Shown one piece after another: positions 8,588-17,885 of a DNA stretch of 64,000 nt. Numbering within the stretch: the stretch's first letter is position 1; every line of letters starts with the position of its first letter. The notes below the pieces were generated by a model. That model worked only from the letters and a program-made list of their open reading frames with translations, made no database searches and had not been told where the DNA came from. Source of the DNA: Candidatus Gastranaerophilales bacterium (GTDB lineage: Bacteria; Cyanobacteriota; Vampirovibrionia; Gastranaerophilales; Gastranaerophilaceae); the NCBI GenBank assembly GCA_944323595.1, contig CALUTF010000007.1:1-64000 (forward strand), read 5' to 3'. Both the position numbers and the translations under genes were made by a program.

Positions 8588-9987
8588 TGAAAAAGAGAGA
8601 TAAATACTGGCTTGTCAGATTGTTTCAATCGTTAATGATTGTACTTATTTTTCTGTCTATCTCTTTATTTAACATGGTGCAGTTTAATCATTCTTATATG
8701 GAAGAAGAACAGGAAGAGTTGCAGGTTTTTACGCGCCAGATAGAATGGGCAATTCAGCCTTATTTGAAAACTAAGGATTATGCCAGTATAAAAAAATATA
8801 CATCTGATTTTAAAGATGAAGATATCACTATCAGTATTTTTGACAGCGGGAAAAACTTGATTGCGACTTCAAAACCTGATAATTCCGAAAAAATTTTGTC
8901 GGAAAATTCCGACAAACACCCTAAATGGGATAGTAAATGGAAAACTTATAAATATTCTTTAAAAAATAAAATGATAGAAGATGTTAAGGAAATTAGTGTC
9001 GATAATAAAAAATATTATCTTGAAATTGCTATATCAGAAGCAGATGTCATGCGGACAATTATAAAGGGGCAAATGACACTCATGATTTTCTTCGGGGTTT
9101 GTATATTTTTCCTGTTGTGGGGGTTAATAGAGTCTTTTTACAGAACGAAAAAAACATTTAACAGTTTTGAGGATAGTGTTATTAGAATAGCAAACGGAGA
9201 ATTGGATACCCCTATTGATATACCAAATCTTGAATTGTTGGAAGAACTTTCTCTTTCCGTAAAAAAGATGACCATGCGGTTAAAAAATCAAATCCAGAGA
9301 TTAACCCAGCTTGAAGAATATAAATCAAATTTCCTGCAGAATATCACCCATGAGATTAAAACTCCTATAACCGCGATTAATTCCGCAATTGAGCTTATCG
9401 AAACTAATAATTCAATAACAGACAGGGACAGAGAATGTTTTGAGATTATACAATTTCAAACAAAATCAATAAACAAACTCGTTAATGATATATTATCACT
9501 TTCTGAAATTGAAGTAGCTAAAACCGATGAAAAAAAACCTTTTGAGAAATTTAATCTAAATTCTATGATAACAAAAACGGTTTCAACATTTTCACATCTT
9601 GCACCGGAGATTAATTTTATCCAGAATACGGAGGCAGAAATTTACGGCAATGAAGAATTGCTATCAACCGCACTGTCAAATCTGTTGACAAATGCAGTAA
9701 GGTATTCCGGCTCAGATAAGATTGATGTGATTTTGAACCGTAAAAGTAACCGTATTGAATTACAGGTTAAAGACTATGGCACCGGAATTGAGCAACAGCA
9801 TTTAAATCATATTTTTGAAAAGTTTTACCGTGTTGATAAAGCAAGGAGCAGACAAAACGGTGGTTCAGGATTAGGACTTGCCATTGTTAAAAATATAGTT
9901 GAATTGCATAACGGAAAAATTACTGTAGAGAGTGAACGTTATAAGGGCACAGTATTTACGATAATATTGCCGGCAGGAGATATTTAA
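8587..9987 (+). CDS. Sensor histidine kinase (membrane, HAMP)
   Basis: A 466-residue partner of the preceding regulator. Two membrane spans (about 12-30 and 163-183) flank an extracytoplasmic sensor region with many Lys/Asp residues. A HAMP segment follows ('RIANGELDTPI'), then the dimerisation box 'NITHEIKTPI' with phospho-acceptor His255, and the ATPase domain with N box 'NLLTNAVRYS', G1 'DYGTGI', F box 'FEKFYRVD' and G2 'GGSGLGLAIV'. All catalytic boxes are intact. No ribosome site is needed because translation is coupled to the regulator. Ligand cannot be deduced. Confidence 0.93.
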   Translation: MKKRDKYWLVRLFQSLMIVLIFLSISLFNMVQFNHSYMEEEQEELQVFTRQIEWAIQPYLKTKDYASIKKYTSDFKDEDITISIFDSGKNLIATSKPDNSEKILSENSDKHPKWDSKWKTYKYSLKNKMIEDVKEISVDNKKYYLEIAISEADVMRTIIKGQMTLMIFFGVCIFFLLWGLIESFYRTKKTFNSFEDSVIRIANGELDTPIDIPNLELLEELSLSVKKMTMRLKNQIQRLTQLEEYKSNFLQNITHEIKTPITAINSAIELIETNNSITDRDRECFEIIQFQTKSINKLVNDILSLSEIEVAKTDEKKPFEKFNLNSMITKTVSTFSHLAPEINFIQNTEAEIYGNEELLSTALSNLLTNAVRYSGSDKIDVILNRKSNRIELQVKDYGTGIEQQHLNHIFEKFYRVDKARSRQNGGSGLGLAIVKNIVELHNGKITVESERYKGTVFTIILPAGDI

Positions 9988-9988
9988 G

Positions 9989-10030
9989 ATGTGGAAACTT
10001 TATGCAGTTTTGTCAGCGGTGTTTTTGTAA
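9989..10030 (+). pseudogene. N-terminal remnant of a small EamA-type transporter
   Basis: Starting one base after the kinase stop, an ATG opens a 13-codon frame, 'MWKLYAVLSAVFL', then TAA. This is almost exactly the first residues of the short (about 140-residue) EamA/DMT drug-metabolite transporters, which begin 'MWK.YALLSA.FAALT'. Nothing recognisable follows, so it looks like the 5' stub of a gene removed by deletion. Resemblance is from memory of the family; the stub is too short to prove. Confidence 0.45.
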
Positions 10031-10056
10031 TTCTTTGTTTTTCATAATTTTTTTAA

Positions 10057-10950
10057 TTAATGACTGTGTTTTTTAATATTGTTTCTGGTGACAATCAGGA
10101 TTACTCCGCATAAAATCAGCATGACTCCTATGCAAATTCTGACAGTTAACTGCTCATGAAAAACTACAACACCGAAGAATATTGCTGTTAAAGGCTCTAA
10201 TGCGCCGAGGATTGCGGTTGTGGTTGAGCCTATTAATTTAATTGAAACGGTGATTGTTTCAAGCGAAATGATGGTCGGGAACAGTGCCAGCGCTATTGCA
10301 TTAAGCCACAGGTGAGGTTTATCTATTATCTGTAATTGTGTGCAAAATTTAAGGTTAAATATATAGACTAATAGTCCAAAAAGCATTACATAAAAACTTA
10401 GCTTGTCAATTTTAATATGTTTGACTGCTTTTATATTGCGAACTCCTACAATATACAGCGCATAAAGCAGAGCAGATGCAAAAACTACAGTTACACCGTG
10501 TAAATTTAAGCTTCCTCCGGCATTTCCTTTGTAAAGAAGTATTATTCCAATTGAGGTTAATAATATTGAAAAGATTACGGTTTTGGTTATTTTTTCTTTG
10601 AAAAATATTGCCATGATAATTGCTACAAGTACCGGATAAATAAAAAGAATAGTACATGCAATACCTGCTTCTATATATTTAAACGCTTCAAAGAGTGTAA
10701 GTGACGACAACGAGAAAAACATTGCAAGAATAAGCAGCGGCAAAAATTCCTGACGGGTAATTTTAAGTGAGGTCTTTTTGACAAATGTAAGCCAGAACCA
10801 GTATATTGCAACCGCAAACGCATATCTGTAAAACAGAACAGAGTTAACTCCGATGCCGCCTGCATAGAGTGGAAGTGCAAATAATGGATTTGTTCCGTAA
10901 CTTGCAGCGGCTATTGCACCGTTTAATACACCCGCAGCTTTTCTTTTCAT
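10057..10950 (-). CDS. EamA/DMT-family membrane transporter
   Basis: A 297-residue protein with about ten hydrophobic spans arranged as two repeats of five, the normal layout of the drug/metabolite transporter superfamily. The N-terminal 'GVLNGAIAAASYGTNPLFALPLY' and the second-repeat 'STTTAILGALEPLTAIFFGVVVFHE' are characteristic, the latter with the conserved Glu-Pro. It probably exports a small metabolite across the inner membrane. A strong ribosome site (GGAGGAGG) precedes the ATG. It is monocistronic and converges on the two-component operon. Substrate unknown. Confidence 0.88.
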   Translation of the reverse strand: MKRKAAGVLNGAIAAASYGTNPLFALPLYAGGIGVNSVLFYRYAFAVAIYWFWLTFVKKTSLKITRQEFLPLLILAMFFSLSSLTLFEAFKYIEAGIACTILFIYPVLVAIIMAIFFKEKITKTVIFSILLTSIGIILLYKGNAGGSLNLHGVTVVFASALLYALYIVGVRNIKAVKHIKIDKLSFYVMLFGLLVYIFNLKFCTQLQIIDKPHLWLNAIALALFPTIISLETITVSIKLIGSTTTAILGALEPLTAIFFGVVVFHEQLTVRICIGVMLILCGVILIVTRNNIKKHSH

Positions 10951-11126
10951 TGCTGAATTTTCTCCTCCTCCGTTATTAATAATTTTATATATTAAAACTT
11001 TATAAAAATCAATTTAACGGATGTAGCATGCTGATTGTCATTTATCAGGTGGTTCTGCCTAACATTAAACTAACAATTTTATAATACTTTTATTTATATA
11101 GTCGAATTATCGGAGGATTTATTTTT

Positions 11127-12740
11127 ATGGAAAATAAAAAGTATGCTGTTTGCATAACTATGTTTTGTGTATTTATCTTAACGTATTTAGTTTTTCTCGG
11201 TTCCTTTCCGCTGCTGGATTCTGACGAAACCAGATACGCTGATATAGCAAGGAATATGTTTAATTCAAAAGATTTTATTACCTTATATCTGGATGGTAAA
11301 ATTTTCTGGGATAAACCTCCGTTGTATTTTTGGCTTGAAAATTTATCTTTTCTTTGTTTTAAAACGGTTAATGAATTTTCAGTCCGAATGCCGACTATCC
11401 TGTGTGCATTGAGTATTTTAACCGTGGTATTTTTTACTGTCAGAAAAGCTGTGTCAACAAAAACGGCTGTTATTTCTACGTTAATTTTGATGACAAGTGT
11501 AGAATTTGTAATTTTTTCTAAGATTTCGCTTTTGGATATGGTTCTGGCTGCTAATATTACAATAGCTGTTTGCTGCGGCTTTTTGACTTATTTTGTCAGA
11601 GAAGAAAACAAGAAATATTTCTGGTGGTTGTTTTATATTTTTTCAGGTTTCGGAATTTTATCGAAAGGTATTCCGGCTGTAGTTATTCCATGGGGAACGA
11701 TGTTTTTTATCGGTTTATGGAAGAAAAATTTACGAGAATTTTTCAAAAAAGAATATTTTGGTATCGGGATTATTTTATTTTTATTAATTACTTTACCGTG
11801 GCATATTGTAATGTACAAAATTCACGGTTTTGAATTTATAAGAGAATACATAATCAAACATCATTTTTACAGATTTATCGGAAGTCCGGAGATTGGCAGA
11901 ATGCATTCTCCTGTGTACTATATACCGACATTTCTTATCGGCTTTTTGCCATGGAGCTTCATGTTTTTCTTTTCTTTGCCGAAAATGGCTGAAGAAAAAC
12001 ACCACGATTTTATTATTATGAATTTAATCGGGCTTATATTCGGCTTTTTGTTTTTCTCATTAGCAAGAACAAAACTTATAACATATATCCTCCCGCTTTA
12101 TCCGTTTGCGGCAATAATTTGTTCACGTTTTTGGACTGAAATACGGTACGCAAAGTGTATTCAGCTGGCAGTATATCTTACAAACGGTATTTTTATTGCA
12201 TTTGCGGTTGCTTTATTATTTGCGGGATTGTATTTGCCGCATGATTTGTATAATATGATTAAACCTGTATTAGTACCTGTTGCACTTCTGTTTCTTATTA
12301 TCGCAATAGTTGGGATAATGGCGCTTAAGGACAAAAAGACTATGGTTACGTTTGGTTCTTATATAGTTCTTATATGTATTCTTTCCGCTTTTGCAATGCC
12401 AAAGTTATTGAATATATGGTTTGAATTCGGACAAAAGGATTTAATGATTTTTGCACGTTATGCAAAGACAAATAATTTGAAACTTGCCGCTTATAACGTA
12501 TGGGAACGTTTTAGTTTGCAATACTATTACAACGGTGATGTTCAATATATTCAGGATGGGAATTCTTACGGCTCAAAGTATGTGAATACAGTTATCTTTA
12601 ATAACACTTTCGGCAATTATCTGGTTGTTGCAAAGAAAAAGGATTTACCCAAACTTGCTGAAAGTGTTAAATATGATATTGTAAAATCCGGAGTCCGTTA
12701 TAATTTGATTAAAGAAAGATGTACACAAAAGCCAATGTAA
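11127..12740 (+). CDS. ArnT-like membrane glycosyltransferase (PMT/GT83 type)
   Basis: A 537-residue protein with about 11-13 membrane spans. The first periplasmic loop has the family signature 'LLDSDETRYADIARNMF' with the catalytic Asp/Glu and 'GKIFWDKPPLYFWLE', shared by ArnT and dolichyl-phosphate mannosyltransferase relatives. Such enzymes move a sugar from a polyprenyl-phosphate carrier to lipid A, protein or another envelope acceptor. A soluble C-terminal domain follows ('ARYAKTNNLKLAAYNVWERFS'). Ribosome site GGAGGA lies upstream of the ATG. The gene ends in a terminator that overlaps its stop. Whether it adds aminoarabinose to lipid A is not shown here. Confidence 0.85.
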   Translation: MENKKYAVCITMFCVFILTYLVFLGSFPLLDSDETRYADIARNMFNSKDFITLYLDGKIFWDKPPLYFWLENLSFLCFKTVNEFSVRMPTILCALSILTVVFFTVRKAVSTKTAVISTLILMTSVEFVIFSKISLLDMVLAANITIAVCCGFLTYFVREENKKYFWWLFYIFSGFGILSKGIPAVVIPWGTMFFIGLWKKNLREFFKKEYFGIGIILFLLITLPWHIVMYKIHGFEFIREYIIKHHFYRFIGSPEIGRMHSPVYYIPTFLIGFLPWSFMFFFSLPKMAEEKHHDFIIMNLIGLIFGFLFFSLARTKLITYILPLYPFAAIICSRFWTEIRYAKCIQLAVYLTNGIFIAFAVALLFAGLYLPHDLYNMIKPVLVPVALLFLIIAIVGIMALKDKKTMVTFGSYIVLICILSAFAMPKLLNIWFEFGQKDLMIFARYAKTNNLKLAAYNVWERFSLQYYYNGDVQYIQDGNSYGSKYVNTVIFNNTFGNYLVVAKKKDLPKLAESVKYDIVKSGVRYNLIKERCTQKPM

Positions 12741-12757
12741 TATACATTGGCTTTTTA
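12730..12757 (+). terminator. Rho-independent terminator of the ArnT-like gene
   Basis: Ten-base arms 12730-12739 and 12743-12752 (AGCCAATGTA and its complement) with a three-base loop, followed by T-rich sequence. The stem includes the TAA stop at 12738-12740. Confidence 0.85.
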
Positions 12758-12786
12758 TTAAGTATTAATTGTTAACTGAAATGCGG

Positions 12787-12990
12787 CTAGTCGCTTTCTG
12801 CAACTACAGTTGCAACAAGTTCACCGTAACTATTCATAGAACCGTCTGTTTCTTCAACAATGTATCTTAATTCCGGTTTGCCTTCGATGGCTTTTTCAGC
12901 TTTTTCCATTGCAAGATCATAGTCAGGGGTTTCTATTACCAAACTTCTTGTAAATTCTGAATGATTTTTTTCAGTATAAACGTGGTACAT
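12787..12990 (-). CDS. Small conserved-looking hypothetical protein (67 residues)
   Basis: A 67-residue soluble protein: 'YHVYTEKNHSEFTRSL' then an alpha-helical 'YDLAMEKAEKAIEG' and a beta stretch 'RYIVEETDGSMNSYGELVATVV'. There is no signal peptide or membrane span. A clear ribosome site (AAAGGAG) about 8 bases before the ATG supports expression. I do not recognise the family; the beta-alpha-beta pattern could be a small dimeric domain. It stands alone between a terminator and the MdaB-like gene. Confidence 0.65.
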   Translation of the reverse strand: MYHVYTEKNHSEFTRSLVIETPDYDLAMEKAEKAIEGKPELRYIVEETDGSMNSYGELVATVVAESD

Positions 12991-13107
12991 ATAATGTCTC
13001 CTTTCACATTTGTATTATAGAACTTTGAAAAATATTTATCAATCTTTTAATTTTAATTATCCTGACAGGGAATGGAATTCTATTTGCCTCCATATAAAAT
13101 TTTCAGT

Positions 13108-13653
13108 ATGAAAGCATTAATTATAAACGGACATAAATATTACAGATACTCAAAAGGAAAACTTAACAGAACATTATTTGATGAGATAATAAGGGTTTTA
13201 TCTCTCAAGCACGAAGTTGAAACAACTGTAATTTCGCAAGGGTATGATATAGGAGAAGAACAGGAAAAATTTTTGCGTTCCGATGTAATCATCTACCAGA
13301 CGCCCGTAAACTGGTATTCAATTCCCTGGCTACTAAAAAAATATATAGATGACGTATACACCCACGGAGTATTTTTTGAAAGTTCTGTTGACTACGGCCG
13401 CGGCGGAATTTTAACCGGAAAGAAATATATGCTTTCTCTTACAATGAGTGCGCCTGAAGAATCTTTTTCCACAAACTCAGGATTTTTTGACGGGCGTGAT
13501 ATTGATGATATTTTTATTCCGTTCCATAAAACTCAGGAATATTGCGGGATGGAACGTATCAAAACTTTTGCTGTGTATAATGTTTTACGAAATACTGATA
13601 TTGAAACATTTAAAGTAAATCTTGCTCTGCATCTGAATAAATATATCGGTTAA
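13108..13653 (+). CDS. MdaB-like NAD(P)H:quinone oxidoreductase (flavodoxin fold)
   Basis: A 181-residue flavodoxin-fold protein matching the MdaB/NAD(P)H-quinone oxidoreductase family. Signatures: 'ALIINGHKYYRYSKGKLNRT' (phosphate loop), 'DVIIYQTPVNWYSIPWLLKKY' (the W-x-x-P-W flavin-contact stretch), 'DDVYTHGVFF', and 'GKKYMLSLTMSAPEESF', each close to Escherichia coli MdaB in order and spacing. It likely performs two-electron reduction of quinones or other electrophiles using FAD. Met at 13108 aligns with the family N-terminus; an ATG at 13072 adds 12 non-family residues. TAAAAT at 13095-13100 sits 7 bases before 13108, so the mRNA may be leaderless. Confidence 0.8.
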   Translation: MKALIINGHKYYRYSKGKLNRTLFDEIIRVLSLKHEVETTVISQGYDIGEEQEKFLRSDVIIYQTPVNWYSIPWLLKKYIDDVYTHGVFFESSVDYGRGGILTGKKYMLSLTMSAPEESFSTNSGFFDGRDIDDIFIPFHKTQEYCGMERIKTFAVYNVLRNTDIETFKVNLALHLNKYIG

Positions 13654-13739
13654 AGCTGAAATCACTAACAATTCAAACCCTGTAAAAAAAACATTTTTTA
13701 TGTTATTCTTTTCGTGGCAAAATAACATAAAGAGCAGGT

Positions 13740-15056
13740 ATGGAAATTTTATTAAACCCTATAATTGTATCAGTAGTATTGTTATGTGTATTGTGTTTAT
13801 GCAGAATAAATGTACTTCTTGCATTGATAATTTCAGCCATAGCTGCCGGACTCGCCGGCGGAATGCATATATCAGAGGTGATGAACACATTTATTTCCGG
13901 CATGGGCGGCAATTCGGAAACAGCTTTAAGCTACATACTTCTTGGAGCCTTTGCTGCTGCTATGACCCATACAGGTCTGGCACCTTTGTTGTCTAAAAAA
14001 ATTGCGCTGGTAATTAAGGATAACAAATATTTGCTGCTTGCGATACTCGCGGGAATTGCAGTGTTGTCACAGAACCTTATACCTGTTCACATAGCATTTA
14101 TACCTATATTAATCCCGCCGCTTTTATCTGTAATGAATAAACTAAAATTAGACAGACGTGCTGCAGCCTGTGCTCTTGCTTTTGGTTTAAAAGCACCTTA
14201 TATAGCAATCCCTGCAGGTTTCGGTCTTATATTTCAAGGGTTGATTGCGGATAATATAATTCAAAACGGGATGTCTGTTGCAAAAAATGAGATATGGAAA
14301 TCAACGTGGTTTCTGGGGCTTGCAATGGTTGCGGGGCTTCTTATCGCTGTTTTTATAAGTTACAGAAAACCGCGTGAATATAAAGATTTACCTATAAAAG
14401 TATCATGCGAAAATGTTTGCGAAGAAGAGTCTTTGAAATTTGAAAAAAATCATTATATAACCTTATTTGCAGCCTTTGCAACTCTTGCGGTACAACTGTT
14501 GACAAATTCCCTGCCGCTCGGCGCGCTGGTTGGTTTAAGTATCATATTTGGTACAGGTGCAATCGATCACCAGAAAATGGATAAACTTATAAACGAAGGT
14601 GTCGGTTTAATGGGGTATGTTGCATTTGTTATGCTTATAGCTGCGGGTTTTGCCATGGTGTTGAAGCAAACCGGCGGAATTGATGTGCTGGTTAATGCTT
14701 TGATGCCTTTGATGTCAGGAAGTAAATTTATCGCCGCATCATTGATGCTGTTTATAGGGTTATTTATAACGATGGGGATAGGCACTTCGTTCGGTACAAT
14801 TCCTATTCTTGCGGTTTTATTTGTTCCGATATGCATTAGTCTGGGCTTTAGTCCAGCCGCAACAATAATTGTTCTGGCTGCCGCTGCTGCACTGGGGGAT
14901 GCAGGTTCTCCTGCCTCTGATACCACGCTCGGCCCTACATCAGGGCTTGATGCCGACGGTCAGCATAACCATATCTGGGATACATGTATTCCGACATTTT
15001 TACATTACAATATTCCGCTGATAATTTTTGCGTTGCTTGCGATTTATATATTTTAA
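13740..15056 (+). CDS. Na+/H+ antiporter-family / YuiF-type amino-acid transporter
   Basis: A 438-residue polytopic protein with about 12 spans. The re-entrant blocks 'SQNLIPVHIAFIPILIPPLL' and 'GDAGSPASDTTLGPTSGLD' are the signature of the NhaC-like/YuiF family; related members have been assigned as histidine or other amino-acid permeases as well as sodium/proton antiporters. Both inverted-repeat halves are intact, and length is normal. It has a GAGCAGG ribosome site. The stop overlaps the next, convergent gene by four bases. Transport substrate is not decidable here. Confidence 0.82.
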   Translation: MEILLNPIIVSVVLLCVLCLCRINVLLALIISAIAAGLAGGMHISEVMNTFISGMGGNSETALSYILLGAFAAAMTHTGLAPLLSKKIALVIKDNKYLLLAILAGIAVLSQNLIPVHIAFIPILIPPLLSVMNKLKLDRRAAACALAFGLKAPYIAIPAGFGLIFQGLIADNIIQNGMSVAKNEIWKSTWFLGLAMVAGLLIAVFISYRKPREYKDLPIKVSCENVCEEESLKFEKNHYITLFAAFATLAVQLLTNSLPLGALVGLSIIFGTGAIDHQKMDKLINEGVGLMGYVAFVMLIAAGFAMVLKQTGGIDVLVNALMPLMSGSKFIAASLMLFIGLFITMGIGTSFGTIPILAVLFVPICISLGFSPAATIIVLAAAAALGDAGSPASDTTLGPTSGLDADGQHNHIWDTCIPTFLHYNIPLIIFALLAIYIF

Positions 15057-15850
15057 ATTTGAAAATCAATGTCGTGTTCGCGGTAAAGTTTATTGAAAAA
15101 TTCTTTATTTTCAGTTGCTCTTTCGTTTGTTAAAATTAAATCAAACCCCTCTGTAAACGGTTGTCTTGCCGGTGTGATTTTTCTGTCGTTTTTGAATATT
15201 TGTTGTATAAAATCACTAATTAAGCTGTTTGTTTCTTTGAATAACCCTGAATTATCATCTTTATTGGATGCAGGTTTGTTTTTAAAAGCGGCTTCAAACA
15301 GTTCCCGTGCTTTTTCCTGTAAAGGTTTCATATTTGCTTCTTTTGAATTCATAACGGATTTTAATGCGTTGGAACTCTCTTTTAACGTTTTTATATCCGG
15401 CTCAAACTTATATTTTGCGTGGAATAAAACAAACGGATTAGGTGCATATAGTTTTATTTTTTCTAAATTATTTTTCACCATCATCATAATACTGGTGAGT
15501 TTTAGTATTTCGCCGATTCTAAATCCGCTGTCCTGATATGCTTCTCCTACCTGAACATTTTTACTGTAAATATATCTGTCAAACATATTAAAATGCAGGA
15601 GTTCTGTGCCGTAATCAAAGCCGGCTGGATTTTCAACCGCAATCAAATAATTGAAAGGACCTACATCATCCGGATAATTGAATGTCAGCAGATTTTCGCC
15701 CAGTTTAGTATGGATTTTGTATTTTTCAAACCTGATAGGGTTTTCGCTGTGCCATTGAATTGGTCTGGTTGCGTGCCAGACTTTATTAGCTGCATTTTCT
15801 ATGTTTGATGTTATAGCATTCGGGTTCATATAGGTATTAAACAGCGTCAT
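15053..15850 (-). CDS. Hypothetical protein, possible GNAT-like fold
   Basis: A 265-residue soluble protein I cannot place in a named family. The middle part, 'SGFRIGEILKLTSIMMM' then 'LEKIKLYAPNPFVLFHAKYKF', has the spacing of a GNAT acetyltransferase motif (acyl-CoA loop, helix, strand, then 'FYxKxGF'), so a diverged acetyltransferase is possible. The last 80 residues are charged and helical. The Asn-rich start 'NTYMNPNAITSNIENA' is like other unknowns in this window. No ribosome site is seen before the ATG. It overlaps the antiporter stop by four bases. Confidence 0.55.
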   Translation of the reverse strand: MTLFNTYMNPNAITSNIENAANKVWHATRPIQWHSENPIRFEKYKIHTKLGENLLTFNYPDDVGPFNYLIAVENPAGFDYGTELLHFNMFDRYIYSKNVQVGEAYQDSGFRIGEILKLTSIMMMVKNNLEKIKLYAPNPFVLFHAKYKFEPDIKTLKESSNALKSVMNSKEANMKPLQEKARELFEAAFKNKPASNKDDNSGLFKETNSLISDFIQQIFKNDRKITPARQPFTEGFDLILTNERATENKEFFNKLYREHDIDFQI

Positions 15851-16028
15851 AAAATTTTTTGCTATTTTTTTAAGAAATATTAATAGTTTTGACCTGATTT
15901 TTCTTAATATTATTGCTTATTCGGCAATTATTATTTAATAAACAAATTTACAAAAGTTCACATAAAGTAAATTTTTCTCGCTCAAAAAACTTTATATATA
16001 TGTAAGGTTGTGTAACTGGAGAAAAATT

Positions 16029-16355
16029 GTGGACAATGGTATGTTTAATATTCATACTCCTGTAGTAGACAGAGATTTAGGTGCAATGACAATGGGATTT
16101 ACCCCTATGCCATACATGGGTGCCGGATTTATGTCGCCATACATGTGCACCAATTATCTGAATGGTACTAAAATTTTTGACCAGCCTCCGAAAGATACTT
16201 TCGAATCTTATAAAAAACGTGAGAAAAAAGATAACTGGAAAATGATGCAGATTCCGCTTGTAATAGCAGGTATACTTTGTGCAAAACCGATATTTAAAGG
16301 TTTGGGCAAACTTGCCGGATTGTTCAAAAAATCACGTCCGGCTCCAACTCCTTGA
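16029..16355 (+). CDS. Small membrane-anchored hypothetical protein
   Basis: About 108 residues: a Met/Pro/Gly-rich N-terminal half ('MTMGFTPMPYMGAGFMSPYM'), a charged stretch 'DTFESYKKREKKDNW', one hydrophobic span ('MMQIPLVIAGILCAKPIF') and a basic tail. I recognise no family. The GTG at 16029 is chosen because GGAG (16018-16021) lies 7 bases before it; a TTG at 16008 and ATG at 16041 are in frame but lack that support. It is followed by a good terminator, so it is a single-gene unit. Confidence 0.55.
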   Translation: MDNGMFNIHTPVVDRDLGAMTMGFTPMPYMGAGFMSPYMCTNYLNGTKIFDQPPKDTFESYKKREKKDNWKMMQIPLVIAGILCAKPIFKGLGKLAGLFKKSRPAPTP

Positions 16356-16390
16356 TAAACGTGTTCCCCTTCGAATATATTCCAATTTGT

Positions 16391-16418
16391 GCCGCAAGCT
16401 TTTTTCTTGCGGTTTTTT
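16391..16418 (+). terminator. Rho-independent terminator
   Basis: Stem CCGCAAG (16392-16398) with CTTGCGG (16406-16412) and a T6 run immediately after. It ends the small membrane-protein transcript before yajQ. Confidence 0.9.
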
Positions 16419-16453
16419 GTGGTATACTTGTTTTAAACTAATAAGGAGGGTTT

Positions 16454-16954
16454 ATGGCTAAAGATTGTAGTTTTGATGTTGTTTCCGAGTTCGATAAACA
16501 AGAACTTTTGAACGCTCTCGATCAGGTTAAACGAGACATTTCATCCCGTTTTGATTTGAAAGATTCTAATTCCGATGTCACTCTCGATGGCGACAAGGCT
16601 GTTATTGTTACAACTTCCGATGATATGAAATTGAAAAATATTTACGATATTCTTCAATCTAAACTTGTGAAAAGAAATCTGAGTATCCGTATTCTTGATC
16701 CTCAGCCTGTTGAAAATGCCCTCGGTGGAAATGTAAGACAGGTTTATAACTTGAGAAAAGGGCTTAATCAGGATTTAGCAAAAAAAATCGTAGCCGATAT
16801 TAAAAACACTAAACTGAAAGTTCAAGCCTCAATTCAAGGCGATCAGGTCAGAGTTTCAGGCAAAGATAAAGATGATTTGCAGGCGGTTATCAAAATGCTT
16901 CGTTCTAATGAAGATAAATATGATTACCCGCTGCAGTTTACAAATTATAGATAA
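16454..16954 (+). CDS. YajQ-family nucleotide-binding protein
   Basis: A 166-residue member of the YajQ/UPF0234 family, complete and of normal length. The N-terminal 'CSFDVVSEFDKQELLNALDQ' and 'SRFDLKDSNSDVTLDGDKA' define the family, as do 'NVRQVYNLRKGLNQDLAKKI' and 'VQASIQGDQVRVSGKDKDDL'. YajQ proteins consist of two RNA-recognition-like folds and some bind cyclic di-GMP as effectors; no cyclic di-GMP enzyme is present in this window. A GGAGGG ribosome site precedes the ATG. It is a single gene between two terminators. Confidence 0.93.
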   Translation: MAKDCSFDVVSEFDKQELLNALDQVKRDISSRFDLKDSNSDVTLDGDKAVIVTTSDDMKLKNIYDILQSKLVKRNLSIRILDPQPVENALGGNVRQVYNLRKGLNQDLAKKIVADIKNTKLKVQASIQGDQVRVSGKDKDDLQAVIKMLRSNEDKYDYPLQFTNYR

Positions 16955-16956
16955 AA

Positions 16957-16979
16957 AAGGCCGCGCAAGCGGTCTTTTT
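16957..16979. terminator. Terminator of yajQ, possibly bidirectional
   Basis: Stem GGCCGC (16959-16964) with GCGGTC (16969-16974), one G-U pair, closed by a GCAA tetraloop and followed by T5. A-rich sequence on the other side lets it also act on the minus strand, where the prepilin gene ends at 16978. Confidence 0.85.
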
Positions 16980-17748
16980 ATGGCAGGCACTCCCAGTATG
17001 TTTTGGTTTCATCGTATGGACAAACGTCCTGTATTGCAAAGCTTCCGCAGCTCGCACCGTTTATTGTTGACGCACTTGTTAAAGAACATTTGTCTTTTGT
17101 TTCTTCTGTATTATTGTATACGGGTTTGCCATTTTCTGTTACTGTGTGTCCTGTATCATCCAAAAGAACTTCTGATTCCGTATAAGCCGGTAATAATCGA
17201 TTTTCTGTGCGTCCTGTTCTGAATATAAATATGTCGTGCCCCAATGCATTAGGTCCTTTAATTAGTCCGTTTGTATCTGTTGTAATCCATAATGCTCCAC
17301 AGTTTTGCACTATAGATATTATACTCCCGTCTGGTGTAATGAAAGCTTCTGCTCCTGACATATATTGTGAACATTGTGGAACTTGCATTGTTTTTTGTTT
17401 TGTATAATTTTTGGCTGAGGCATTGTATGTGCCCTTTTCTTTTATTCCAATTTTTTTTAATTTTCTAAATTTTTTATACATGGACTGCGCAAATGGAGAA
17501 TTGTAATCTACTTCAGGATTGGTTCCATCTTCCTTGATTGATACTGTAAACACTGGAACTTCTTCCGCTATTGTTTGATTAAATGCTGCACTTATATGTG
17601 TGTAAGATTTTTTAAATGCTACCTCTAATGATTTGTTCCTTTGTTCGTGTATTAATGTCGGGAGAGTCATTGCTGCAACGACTCCGATTATGCCGATTGT
17701 AATTAATACTTCGGCAAGAGTAAAACCTTTAAATTTATGTTTGTGCAT
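16978..17748 (-). CDS. Type IV prepilin-like (pseudopilin) protein
   Basis: A 256-residue protein with a class III signal: short basic leader 'MHKHKFKG', cleavage before Phe, Glu5 of the mature form, then the hydrophobic helix 'FTLAEVLITIGIIGVVAAM'. The rest is a globular domain with six or more cysteines, ending 'CPYDETKTYWECLP'. The protein is expected to be processed by a prepilin peptidase and assembled into a type IV pilus or pseudopilus, whose machinery is not in this window. An XRE regulator (17886) is divergently encoded 137 bp away, the same arrangement as at 58072-59091. Confidence 0.85.
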   Translation of the reverse strand: MHKHKFKGFTLAEVLITIGIIGVVAAMTLPTLIHEQRNKSLEVAFKKSYTHISAAFNQTIAEEVPVFTVSIKEDGTNPEVDYNSPFAQSMYKKFRKLKKIGIKEKGTYNASAKNYTKQKTMQVPQCSQYMSGAEAFITPDGSIISIVQNCGALWITTDTNGLIKGPNALGHDIFIFRTGRTENRLLPAYTESEVLLDDTGHTVTENGKPVYNNTEETKDKCSLTSASTINGASCGSFAIQDVCPYDETKTYWECLP

Positions 17749-17885
17749 TAATTTTTTCCTCCAAAGTTAAAGTTTCTAATTAACTATTATCATGTATAGC
17801 CATAATAGTCAAGAAATATATTAATGTTAGGCATTATTATTTTATATGGCAAATTTTTAGATAATAAATAAAAAGGAATCTTATT

